A stretch of 15,229 bases of DNA from Actinomycetes bacterium (GTDB lineage Bacteria > Actinomycetota > Actinomycetes > Nanopelagicales > Nanopelagicaceae): contig BJFZ01000031.1 in NCBI GenBank assembly GCA_014190175.1, forward strand, positions 1 through 15,229, read 5' to 3'. The translations under genes and the position numbers were made by a program. Positions 6,522 to 13,658 of this stretch are shown here, in pieces. How positions within the stretch are numbered: position 1 is the first letter of the stretch; every line of letters begins with the position of its first letter. Below the pieces are notes generated by a model. The model did no database searches. It was not told the origin of the DNA and saw nothing but the letters and a program-made list of their open reading frames with translations.

Positions 6522-7395
6522 ACAAAAAACTCGCAAACAAAAAGATAGTGCCATGGCTGGCACCAAAACTAATACGATTGTTACGCGTATTGCTACTTAC
6601 TCCATTTTAATAATTATGACTTTTTTGATTTTTGTCCCAATTTTCTGGATGATTTCAACCTCTCTGAAGACCGAAGCGGTCATGTTCGACACTCCAATCG
6701 AATTAATCCCATCTGAACCGACTTTGGAATCATATAAACATCTCTGGTCTGCTTATCCCTTCCTTACCTACCTTCGTAACTCAGTACTTGTCGTTTCGGC
6801 AGCAACATTTTTCTCGGTTACGATCTCAACATTTGCCGGATATGGAATCTCTAGATTCAAATTTAGAGGGCGCAGTTTTTACATGTCCTTCTTGCTAGCA
6901 ACTCAATTATTCCCATCAATCATGCTTTTGATTCCTTACTACAAGACTTTTAAGACTCTCAACCTACTTGATAGCCTTTATGGGTTAGTGGTTGTTTATA
7001 TCTCCTTCACCATTCCTTTCTGTACCTGGATGATGCGCGGATATTTCAACGGAATCTCCAGAGACCTAGACCAAGCCGCCTCCATTGACGGAGCTAATCG
7101 AATTCGCGTCTTTAGATCAGTCATATTGCCGTTGGCGTGGCCCGGAATCGCAGCGACTGCTATTTATGCCTTCATCGCCGGATGGAATGAGTACCTCTTT
7201 GCATTGGTATTTATTAATACAACTGAGCGGAAGACTGTCTCTTTAGGAATTGGCCAGTTGATTGGCGAGTACCGAGTTTTGTGGAATGAGTTGATGGCAG
7301 CGGCCTTCTTTGCTTTGGTCCCAATGGTGATCATTTTCATCTTCTTTAATCGCTACTTGGTTGATGGATTAGCTGCTGGAGCGGTCAAAGAGTAG
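6508..7395 (+). CDS. Sugar ABC transporter permease, MalG/UgpE-type (membrane subunit 2)
   Basis: The second membrane subunit of the importer, 295 residues with six predicted helices. The first is YSILIIMTFLIFVPIFWMI, followed by the typical STSLKTEAVMF periplasmic segment. The EAA loop is at 186-213 (DLDQAASIDGAN, ending LPLAWPG). GWNEYLFALVF at about 225 and the C-terminal YLVDGLAAGAVKE are hallmarks of MalG-type subunits. The start ATG 6508 lies inside the end of the upstream permease gene and has AAGGGTG eight bases upstream. ATG 6553 is an alternative but would remove a Lys-rich N-terminal extension and has no Shine-Dalgarno. No ATP-binding subunit follows, so the complex probably uses a shared MsmK/UgpC-type ATPase encoded elsewhere. 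Confidence 0.92.
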   Translation: MNLSKQKTRKQKDSAMAGTKTNTIVTRIATYSILIIMTFLIFVPIFWMISTSLKTEAVMFDTPIELIPSEPTLESYKHLWSAYPFLTYLRNSVLVVSAATFFSVTISTFAGYGISRFKFRGRSFYMSFLLATQLFPSIMLLIPYYKTFKTLNLLDSLYGLVVVYISFTIPFCTWMMRGYFNGISRDLDQAASIDGANRIRVFRSVILPLAWPGIAATAIYAFIAGWNEYLFALVFINTTERKTVSLGIGQLIGEYRVLWNELMAAAFFALVPMVIIFIFFNRYLVDGLAAGAVKE

Positions 7396-7412
7396 GGAAA
7401 CCCCCTATTTTT
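7393..7412 (+). terminator. Weak terminator-like hairpin at the end of the permease operon
   Basis: TAGGG (7393-7397, including the stop codon) can pair with CCCTA (7403-7407) and is followed by TTTTT. The stem is only five base pairs, so termination is probably partial and transcription may continue into the secreted-protein gene at 7450. Confidence 0.4.
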
Positions 7413-7425
7413 CCTTCCAAAATCT

Positions 7426-7440
7426 CACCTTTAGGGGTGA
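7426..7440 (+). promoter_or_regulatory. Shine-Dalgarno in a small hairpin before the secreted-protein gene
   Basis: AGGGGTGA at 7433-7440 is the apparent ribosome-binding site for ATG 7450. Its GGTGA can pair with CACC/TCACC ending at 7429, which would partly hide the site. It favours ATG 7450 over the in-frame TTG at 7444, which lies only three bases from it. Confidence 0.4.
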
Positions 7441-7449
7441 TAATTGAGT

Positions 7450-9087
7450 ATGCGAACTAGACCCTTTCTCTCACACCTACTCACGTTCTCTCTCTCCATT
7501 GTTTTAGCTGTAAGTGGCGTTGGCGTTCTAGGAATAACTCAAGCAAATGCGGTTGATGATGCTGATCTCTATCGGGTGATGAGTTTTCGCGATGATAAAG
7601 ATCCAATCTCTGGAAATTATCTTTCAAAAGCGGGAGCAACTTCAGGCGGTGCTACTTCTTATTCAGGATGCGGCGCTGAAGATGATGATCTTTGGGATGA
7701 TGCAAATTGCGCTGTGGCTACTTCGGTATTGCAGGTCCGCAATTACTTACCAACTTGCAATAAAGAACAGGTATTGAATTGCATTGAGAGTGTTTCATGG
7801 AGAAAAGATGACGGAACTTTGGTTAAAGGTGTTCAAGCGGGTACCCGTGGCAGTATTAATCCAGATTTTTTCTTTTCACGAAAAGAAGCTTTAGGTGTTT
7901 CTGAAGCTATCGCGCCACAGATTTATACCTTTACCGGGTTAACTCATTCAAAAGGTAATAACTTTGCAATTACCGGCCACATAACTCAAGATATTAATAA
8001 AGGTGTTACTGCGCCAGCCAAAATCTTATTTAGCATCGCACCTGTTTACTCCGAAATAGTTTCGGTTGATGATGAAGATGCGCGCGCAGAATGCTTTAAC
8101 GTAAACGAAAAAGATTCAAAATGCTGGAAATTAGCGACTGCATCTGATGGTGTTGTTTTTAAGACCGATTTAAAGTTATTAAATAAGCCACAAGGATGGA
8201 TTTCTGGAAGATTGACTTCTCCTAAAGTGGATATTGCTACAACAGCAGATGCGGCCAAACGTTATGTAGTTGGTATTGAAGGCGCCAACATCGGAATTCC
8301 AACTATCAGCAAGCGGTATGAATTTAGTAACGCTGATCAAAAAGCCAAATGGGAGAAAATTAGTACTGCGTTAAATCAATCCCCTTGGACCGATCGGCGT
8401 GGAGTAGTGATTCCATGGGGACCAGAAGCTTTTTCTTATTTCAATAAAGTTGTAGCCGTCGATAAAGAGTATGACGTTGCCGATAAGTTAGCAGCCGTGT
8501 GGCGCGTAGTTCTTGATCCAAACAATGTCCCGAAAAGTTATGGCACTTCTTGTTCTACAGGTGATTTCCAGGGATTTGTAAGCTCAAATTCAATGACTTA
8601 TGGCACTGCGCTTCCAAATTATGATGGCGAATCCATGAGTTATGACGTGGCTTCACCTCACTACAAGCCTGGTGGCAAAGATTATGCAGCGGATGCATTT
8701 AGTGGACGGTATGACCTATTACTAACTGAATCATACGCCCGCTGCGTGTGGGGAATTAGAGATTCTTTGCCGAAGATTGAAGTAAATGTTTTCAAAACGG
8801 ATGGAACAGTTGATAGTTCAGCCAAAGTTGTCGGTGGCCTAGATGCTTCTGGATTCTTCAAATTTAGCGCAACAGGATTCACATTCAGTAGTCCAAAAAT
8901 TAAAATCAAACTAACTGCCCCGCCAACAACAGGCGGAACGCCAGCGGTAACGCAAGAAGCGGCGGCACCTGCTGCTAAGGCACCAGCAAAAGTTGTGGTT
9001 AAATCAATTTCTTGTGTGAAAGGTAAAATCGCAAAGAAAGTCTCTGGAAGTAATCCAAAATGTCCGGCAGGATTTAAGAAGAAGTAA
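7450..9087 (+). CDS. Large secreted protein of unknown function with two-Cys, Lys-rich C-terminal tail
   Basis: I do not recognise a family with confidence. The 545-residue protein has a Sec signal peptide (residues about 1-35; hydrophobic FSLSIVLAVSGVGVLGI, cleavage near ANA-V). A long mature body contains scattered cysteines, e.g. GCGAEDDDLWDDANC, PTCNKEQVLNC, ECFNVNEKDSKC and YARCVWG, several spaced as if forming disulfides. Aromatic, Asp-rich and Gly-rich segments suggest a beta-rich extracellular domain. After about residue 490 comes an Ala/Pro/Lys linker and then ISCVKGK...PKCPAGFKKK. This short tail has the look of ones I associate with secreted actinobacterial proteins; its role is unknown. 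The start at 7450 is supported by AGGGGTGA nine bases upstream. It may be partly co-transcribed with the importer. It converges on the next gene, with stop codons directly abutting. Confidence 0.75.
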   Translation: MRTRPFLSHLLTFSLSIVLAVSGVGVLGITQANAVDDADLYRVMSFRDDKDPISGNYLSKAGATSGGATSYSGCGAEDDDLWDDANCAVATSVLQVRNYLPTCNKEQVLNCIESVSWRKDDGTLVKGVQAGTRGSINPDFFFSRKEALGVSEAIAPQIYTFTGLTHSKGNNFAITGHITQDINKGVTAPAKILFSIAPVYSEIVSVDDEDARAECFNVNEKDSKCWKLATASDGVVFKTDLKLLNKPQGWISGRLTSPKVDIATTADAAKRYVVGIEGANIGIPTISKRYEFSNADQKAKWEKISTALNQSPWTDRRGVVIPWGPEAFSYFNKVVAVDKEYDVADKLAAVWRVVLDPNNVPKSYGTSCSTGDFQGFVSSNSMTYGTALPNYDGESMSYDVASPHYKPGGKDYAADAFSGRYDLLLTESYARCVWGIRDSLPKIEVNVFKTDGTVDSSAKVVGGLDASGFFKFSATGFTFSSPKIKIKLTAPPTTGGTPAVTQEAAAPAAKAPAKVVVKSISCVKGKIAKKVSGSNPKCPAGFKKK

Positions 9088-11454
9088 TTAAGCTGCGAAG
9101 TTAACAGTTTGGAAAGCAAGAGATGAGATCTTGCCTACGATTTTGCCCCCGGCTTCAACTTTAACTGCGTTACCTTTTGGATCAATTAGTTTTTTGCTCT
9201 TTGCATCAAAGAAAATTGGCTGTCCAGTTGCAGTAACAATTGGGTTACCGCTTTTATCAAATAGTTGTGCATTTAAAGCCATAACCGCAACGGAACCATC
9301 TGGGGCTTTAACTGTGCTCTTTAAAACAGAACCAACCTTCATAACATCAGCAGATTCAGATTTACCAATTGCAATTGCTTTACCATCGATGCCAAGAATG
9401 GTTCGCCCGGATGAATCAGTGACCTGACCATTTGCATTCACCCTTACTGCTTTGCCATTCTTATCAAGTAGTGGAAGACCATTGCTCATTAATGGCGTTG
9501 CATTTGCGTTCATCACGATTGCTTTTCCATCCGGGCCCAGAACCGCATTGCCGCCTTCATCAATTAAAGTGCCACCAAAACCAAATTGCACATCTTGCTT
9601 ATTTGCAGTTTGTACTTGCTGCTTCTTTGAATTTGTCAATGGCATTCCCACGGCACCGGTATAAATCTCTTGGCCTCCAACGGTAAGCAACTTATTATCT
9701 TTAGTCAGCAGTGGTTGTCCCATAAATGGTTTCTTGTCAGCACCAAGTGCAGCGTTTCCACTGGAGTCTGCCATTGGCTTAGCGAGAGTAGGTTGACCTG
9801 TAGCAGAGCTAGTGATTGTTTTACCCTCTGCATTTACCATCGGCGGCGAGTAGAGAACCTCTCCGTTTGAAGCTAATAACGGTTTACCGTCCTCACCTAG
9901 CAATGGAATCATCATAATTGGCTTACCCGAAGCATCAATCATCGCTTCGTTGCCTCCTATAGTCATAAGTCGGGTCATTAAAACTTTTCCGTTGTGCACG
10001 ACAGCCTCACCGGCGGCGTTCAAAGTTGGAGTCGCCATGATTGGGTTGCCATTCCTATCTGTAAACACAAAATTTCCAGATTTAACGATCGGTGCAGTCT
10101 GAAGTGGTTTTCCATCAGGCCCTAGGATCTCTTTGTTGTCTGCACCAAGCACATTCATCACAATTACGGGAGCAGAAGAGGTTTTGGCAGGTTTTTTTGT
10201 GGCTGCCTTTCCAGATGAGGAAGATGAGGAAGATGAGGAAGAAGGTGGTGGTGGTGGTGCGGCCTGATAAACCTGGCCGTTGCTAGCTTTGGCTAACTCT
10301 CCAATTTTTTCACCTGCGGAATTAAACGCGTTGTTTCCTTGGATTTTCAACTCTTGTGTAGCTATGGTATTAAAAGTTGTCACTTGCGCCATTTGTGTTG
10401 ATTTTTCAAAAGTAGTGGTTGCGCCAACTAAACAACTTGCCGGCACCGGAGTTACTGCGCATTCAGAACGATATGTTCCTTGAGCGGTACCAGTTGTTGT
10501 TGGGTAGATGCAATACGCTCCACTCGGAGCTACAACTTGGTTTGAAGGACAGGTAATTGCAACAGTTGATTTGCCGCCAACACTTTGTTCGCATTCGGTC
10601 ACAGTGGCTCGAAGTGAACCGTCGGAACATTTAATGGTCAGAGTTTTTTGTACAGTCCCACTCATCTGATCACTTGAAAAAGTTTTAATTCCACCATTTT
10701 TTTCACAACTCACTTGACCAGTTCCATCATTACATTGAATTACTTGGCCTTGTGTACCAGACCCAGAAATAGATCCGCTACTTCCTTGCCCGCACTCAAT
10801 CGCAGTTACCCGAAAAGTTCCATCAGAACATTTAATTGTCGCTGTTTGAGTGGTCGCAGTCGGCGTAAAACAGTTGCCGCCTGCATCTCGAAGTTGGCCA
10901 ACTGTTGGACAACTAACTTTGGTACTAGTAGTTGTGTCCGGAATGCAGTTAGTTGATTGAGCGGCAGTGCAAATTGGAAGAGATGTGTTACTTACACATT
11001 TTCCACCAATTGAAACTTCATTTGCATTACAAGTTGTTCCGCTTTGAATTCCGGTATTTGTGCCTTGCGGACATTCGATTGCAGTTACTCGGAAAGTTCC
11101 ATCAGCACATTTAATTGTTGCAGGTTGGCCGCTTCTATTTTCAACACATTTTAAGCCATCCCAAATTAAGTTTGCCCCACAGCCGGTCGGCGAAGGAGTT
11201 GGAGATGCAGTAGCGGTGGGTATGGTTTGGTTAGGTGCGCAGGAGTTTCCATTCCAAGAAGTGTTTATTCCGCAGCCACCAGGTGGAGGGCTTGGAGCAG
11301 CAGGAGCCGTCGGTGCTGGTCCACCATTTTTCTCGCAATTAGATTGTGTAGAACCGTCATTACAAAGGACAGCTTGAGCGCTCGGCGCTTCAAATCCGAT
11401 AACTATGATCGAAAGTGCAAGAAGCAGTAACGAGGCGGCTCTAAAGCGCTTCAT
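9088..11454 (-). CDS. Modular secreted/surface protein: Cys-rich half, Pro/Ser hinge, Gly-Asp turn-repeat half
   Basis: No family is recognised with confidence. The 788-residue protein starts at ATG 11454, preceded by GGAGG about six bases upstream; an upstream in-frame extension to 11523 lacks such support. Residues 1-28 are a Sec signal peptide (cleavage near AQA-V). Residues 31-341 are Cys-rich and include five C-x-D-G-x(n)-C modules: C31-C40, C116-C128, C209-C221, C241-C250 and C276-C288. Three of these read KC[AS]DG[ST][FL]R, and two end CEKNGG. Pro/Thr-rich spacers separate them. Residues 400-414 are five Pro followed by ten Ser. Residues about 431-775 form a long array of short turns such as GPDGKPL, DRNGNPI, DASGKPI, GEDGKPL, DKNGKAV and DKSGNPI, as in a beta-solenoid or beta-hairpin stalk. 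There is no LPXTG or transmembrane C-terminus. A surface or matrix protein or adhesin is a plausible inference. Confidence 0.75.
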   Translation of the reverse strand: MKRFRAASLLLLALSIIVIGFEAPSAQAVLCNDGSTQSNCEKNGGPAPTAPAAPSPPPGGCGINTSWNGNSCAPNQTIPTATASPTPSPTGCGANLIWDGLKCVENRSGQPATIKCADGTFRVTAIECPQGTNTGIQSGTTCNANEVSIGGKCVSNTSLPICTAAQSTNCIPDTTTSTKVSCPTVGQLRDAGGNCFTPTATTQTATIKCSDGTFRVTAIECGQGSSGSISGSGTQGQVIQCNDGTGQVSCEKNGGIKTFSSDQMSGTVQKTLTIKCSDGSLRATVTECEQSVGGKSTVAITCPSNQVVAPSGAYCIYPTTTGTAQGTYRSECAVTPVPASCLVGATTTFEKSTQMAQVTTFNTIATQELKIQGNNAFNSAGEKIGELAKASNGQVYQAAPPPPPSSSSSSSSSSGKAATKKPAKTSSAPVIVMNVLGADNKEILGPDGKPLQTAPIVKSGNFVFTDRNGNPIMATPTLNAAGEAVVHNGKVLMTRLMTIGGNEAMIDASGKPIMMIPLLGEDGKPLLASNGEVLYSPPMVNAEGKTITSSATGQPTLAKPMADSSGNAALGADKKPFMGQPLLTKDNKLLTVGGQEIYTGAVGMPLTNSKKQQVQTANKQDVQFGFGGTLIDEGGNAVLGPDGKAIVMNANATPLMSNGLPLLDKNGKAVRVNANGQVTDSSGRTILGIDGKAIAIGKSESADVMKVGSVLKSTVKAPDGSVAVMALNAQLFDKSGNPIVTATGQPIFFDAKSKKLIDPKGNAVKVEAGGKIVGKISSLAFQTVNFAA
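9130..10164 (-). repeat. Degenerate protein-coding repeat array (Asp-x-x-Gly-Lys-Pro-type turns)
   Basis: This stretch encodes residues 431-775 of the secreted protein. A hydrophobic strand, a D/N-x-x-G-[KNQ]-[PA] turn and another short hydrophobic strand recur roughly every 10-25 residues, about 20 times. Copies are divergent at DNA level, so the array is old and not a recent tandem expansion. Confidence 0.65.
10214..10258 (-). repeat. Microsatellite encoding poly-Pro/poly-Ser hinge
   Basis: On the plus strand there are three perfect copies of GATGAGGAA (10214-10240), then GAA and five GGT units (10244-10258). On the coding strand these give five Pro followed by ten Ser, the flexible hinge between the two halves of the secreted protein. 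In-frame slippage would change hinge length only. Confidence 0.85.
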
Positions 11455-11479
11455 AACTTCCTCCAAGGCGGGGCATCCT

Positions 11480-11494
11480 GGGTAAAGTTTACCC
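11480..11494 (-). promoter_or_regulatory. 15-bp perfect palindrome, operator-like, upstream of the modular secreted protein
   Basis: GGGTAAAGTTTACCC consists of two 7-bp arms, GGGTAAA and TTTACCC, around a single central base. It lies 25 bp upstream of the start codon, between the gene and the Shine-Dalgarno-distal leader. The symmetry and position fit a transcription-factor operator. On the minus strand it also contains TAAACT, a TANNNT -10 candidate, without a visible -35. Confidence 0.45.
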
Positions 11495-11523
11495 TCTTTC
11501 CGTCTGGCCCCCTCAGAGGCCAA

Positions 11524-11539
11524 ATAGGGATTTCCCTAT
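11524..11539 (-). terminator. Inverted repeat downstream of the ion-channel gene, possible terminator
   Basis: ATAGGGA and TCCCTAT form a 7-bp stem with a two-base spacer, 31 bp after the channel stop codon. The T-tract on the minus strand is only three bases, so it is at best a weak terminator. It could equally be a second protein-binding palindrome in this 116-bp gap. Confidence 0.35.
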
Positions 11540-11570
11540 GAAAGGTCGGGGAGTTTTTTACTCAAGATTT

Positions 11571-13526
11571 CTACTCGACTGGTCCGATCACAATTGCTTG
11601 GTCAGTGGCTCTTACAACGAATGAAGAATCCTTCGCAGGGTTCAAATAAATTCCACTAGTTAAACCGGCATCTACTTCATTATCGCGGTATCCAATTACA
11701 ACTTCACCGCGTGCACGACCAGCTGCAACTAATTGCGCAAATGTTGCTTGACCTTCAGGTAAGTAATATCCAATTGGTTTTGCATTTAGATAAACACCAC
11801 CAGGTCCAAATAGTTGGCCGAAGATTTGAGAAAGATGTGGTGATTGCGAAAGTTGAGTCATCATCAAACTTGCAAGGCGATCACTCACAACCAAATCTTC
11901 AACTGCAACAACTCGAGCAAGCTCTACGTTATTGCTATCAAGAATTTCAGCAATGATGCGAGCACGTCCTGCACCGAATGCGCCGGATTGCTTGAGTGAA
12001 TGAACCGATAGAAGTGAGAGTAATGAAGCAGCATCAGCTTCAGAGGATGATGTCTTTCCGCGGTAACCAAAAATAATTACTTGATCAAATTGGGTACCAG
12101 GAAGTGCTTCAGCGATGTCGTTGTATCCGCCATCACTTGGTTTAGTAACAACTTGCATGTTTTCTGAGCCAAGATCTTTCAAATCATCTGCAGTAACTTT
12201 TGATGTCTGCGCAAGAATTAAAGTTGCAGAACCAGCAGTAGCAAAATCACTAATTTCTTTTAGGACTTCGCGGCCCATTGGGTTCCAACCAAGAACCAAG
12301 GTTTGAATTGGTGGAAGTTTTGGTGCAGCGCCAACTGCAATTTTTGCAGTTACTGAATCAAATTCCGGACGAGGAGCACTCCAAACAATTCGGTCATCAT
12401 CTTCGGCAATCACAATTACAAAATCATCATTGCTTATGACTGTGTTCATCGGTGGTGCAAGCATCACAGTTCCATCAGCACGACGAATACCAATTAGTGA
12501 TGCACCTGAATAACCTAGTAGCGCTTCGCCAAACATGTGACCGGCTGAAAGCCCTGCAGGAGCGTAATAAATCTCATTTCCTTCAAAATCAAGAAGATCT
12601 AAATAGATTGCTGCAAGACCTGGTTGACGACATGCGTGCGCAGTTACTTGTGCAATTAATTGTTGAGTTTGCACGGTGACAACGCGTCCTGCAGTTGAAC
12701 GCATTAGCGCATCAGAAGCTGAGAGATCATTGATGTCAGCAACAACTACAGTTTTTGCATCAACTGGAAGATTTGCAAGTACTGCAAGAACGCCGGTAAC
12801 CGCACTTGGTACGCCACCTTTTGCGCTTGCTAAAACAATAACACTTCTTGCTGCAGCAATATTCATGTCAGATAAAATCTTAGGATTTGAAGGATCAAGA
12901 GAACGCGTAACAATTTTTGTATGTTTCAATTTTCCAACGCGAGACTCAAGTTCTTCATTCATTGTGTCAATAGGGACTGGGGCAACAATGATTGCAACAC
13001 CTGGGTTGTTTTCATTTGCAACATCTAGTTGCTGCAAAATTGAGTAAACCTGAGGTCCCCAACCAAGAATCATGATGTGATCTTTTTCAACAACAGGACC
13101 TTTACCTTTACGAAGGTCGGCAATTTTCTTGCTTGTGCTTGCAGTGATAAATGCGAACATTGCGCCACCGGTTAGCAAGCTTGCGATTGTTAAACCAAGT
13201 CCGAATACCCGTCCTTCCCACATGTTACTTGGGAATCCGCCTTTACCAAGTACGGCCCATAGGGAAAGAAAAGCGGTGTCACCTATTGGTTGCTTGCCAG
13301 ATCCATCGATTCCATCTCGATCAAGACTTAAATAAATAGTAAATGGGATACTAAGTACAGCTGAACCTAGGAACAACCAACCAATTAAAGCGAATGGTCC
13401 ACGTTGCAGAGTGTTGTAAAACTTGTAGCGCAATTTATTGAGTAGGCCAGCTTTAGTAGCCATTTCGTTGGCAGAGCCAGCAGAGGATGAACCGTATGAT
13501 CGCGAAGGATTTGTAGGTGTTGTCAT
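11571..13526 (-). CDS. CASTOR/POLLUX-like ion channel with tandem RCK/Rossmann domains
   Basis: A membrane cation-channel subunit related to plant CASTOR/POLLUX (DMI1), 651 residues. After a Ser/Gly-rich N-terminus, a membrane helix spans about 44-64. A pore-like re-entrant segment follows near 84-99 (FLSLWAVLGKGGFPS), then a second helix at about 106-128. Next comes the family hallmark ADLRKGKGPVVEKDHIMILGWG, shown here as two parts: LRKGKGPVVEKDH (138-150) and ILGWGPQ (153-159), the latter beginning the first Rossmann-like gating domain. A second starts at LVLGWNPMGREVL in mid-protein. The C-terminus carries a further regulatory lobe. No canonical TVGYG potassium filter is present, as usual for this family. 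The start has no Shine-Dalgarno; TAACCT ends six bases upstream of ATG, fitting leaderless initiation. Ion selectivity and role are unknown; osmotic or pH homeostasis is a family-based guess. Confidence 0.83.
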   Translation of the reverse strand: MTTPTNPSRSYGSSSAGSANEMATKAGLLNKLRYKFYNTLQRGPFALIGWLFLGSAVLSIPFTIYLSLDRDGIDGSGKQPIGDTAFLSLWAVLGKGGFPSNMWEGRVFGLGLTIASLLTGGAMFAFITASTSKKIADLRKGKGPVVEKDHIMILGWGPQVYSILQQLDVANENNPGVAIIVAPVPIDTMNEELESRVGKLKHTKIVTRSLDPSNPKILSDMNIAAARSVIVLASAKGGVPSAVTGVLAVLANLPVDAKTVVVADINDLSASDALMRSTAGRVVTVQTQQLIAQVTAHACRQPGLAAIYLDLLDFEGNEIYYAPAGLSAGHMFGEALLGYSGASLIGIRRADGTVMLAPPMNTVISNDDFVIVIAEDDDRIVWSAPRPEFDSVTAKIAVGAAPKLPPIQTLVLGWNPMGREVLKEISDFATAGSATLILAQTSKVTADDLKDLGSENMQVVTKPSDGGYNDIAEALPGTQFDQVIIFGYRGKTSSSEADAASLLSLLSVHSLKQSGAFGAGRARIIAEILDSNNVELARVVAVEDLVVSDRLASLMMTQLSQSPHLSQIFGQLFGPGGVYLNAKPIGYYLPEGQATFAQLVAAGRARGEVVIGYRDNEVDAGLTSGIYLNPAKDSSFVVRATDQAIVIGPVE

Positions 13527-13532
13527 GTTGCA

Positions 13533-13538
13533 AGGTTA
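13533..13538 (-). promoter_or_regulatory. Putative -10 element of a leaderless promoter for the ion-channel gene
   Basis: On the minus strand TAACCT fits the TANNNT pattern and is followed by exactly six bases and then ATG 13526. No Shine-Dalgarno is present. The same spacing is seen at the SGNH hydrolase and hydroxy-acid oxidase genes. Confidence 0.42.
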
Positions 13539-13597
13539 ACAAGGGAAAGATCTAGCCGGTAGACCCCTGATGAGCAGATTTTTTGGATGGCCTGATG

Positions 13598-13626
13598 TTG
13601 CCAAGCAAAGGGTGCCCAGTTACCCT
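13598..13626 (+). promoter_or_regulatory. Promoter for the acidic-protein gene
   Basis: TTGCCA at 13598-13603 (five of six matches to TTGACA) and TACCCT at 13621-13626 (TANNNT) are separated by exactly 17 bp. Transcription would begin near 13633, leaving a leader of about 25 bases that holds the AGGGAG ribosome-binding site. Confidence 0.5.
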
Positions 13627-13628
13627 TT
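13607..13628 (+). promoter_or_regulatory. Inverted repeat overlapping the -10, operator-like
   Basis: AAAGGGT (13607-13613) and ACCCTTT (13622-13628) are exact complements, eight bases apart. They cover the spacer and -10 of the proposed promoter. A repressor bound here would block RNA polymerase. An RNA hairpin is the alternative if transcription starts further upstream. Confidence 0.45.
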
Positions 13629-13658
13629 CAGGCAGTCAAGACGCTAGGGAGAATGACC

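Noticed and set aside
7444..7449. TTG at 7444 as start of the secreted protein
   Set aside because: It sits only three bases from the AGGGGTGA ribosome-binding site, whereas ATG 7450 has a normal nine-base spacing.
8682..9119. Antisense open frame of 145 codons opposite the 3' end of the secreted-protein gene
   Set aside because: It lies opposite a well-supported gene with a signal peptide, has no ribosome-binding site, and its composition mirrors the coding strand.
10214..10258. Short tandem units as a CRISPR-like array
   Set aside because: The 9-bp and 3-bp units have no spacers and simply encode Ser and Pro runs.
11060..11377. Plus-strand open frame opposite the Cys-rich part of the modular secreted protein
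   Set aside because: Its repeats are the complement of the CxDG modules and it has no start-site support.
11455..11523. N-terminal extension of the modular secreted protein to 11523
   Set aside because: It would bury a strong GGAGG site and the signal peptide would no longer be N-terminal; the 15-bp palindrome would fall in coding sequence.
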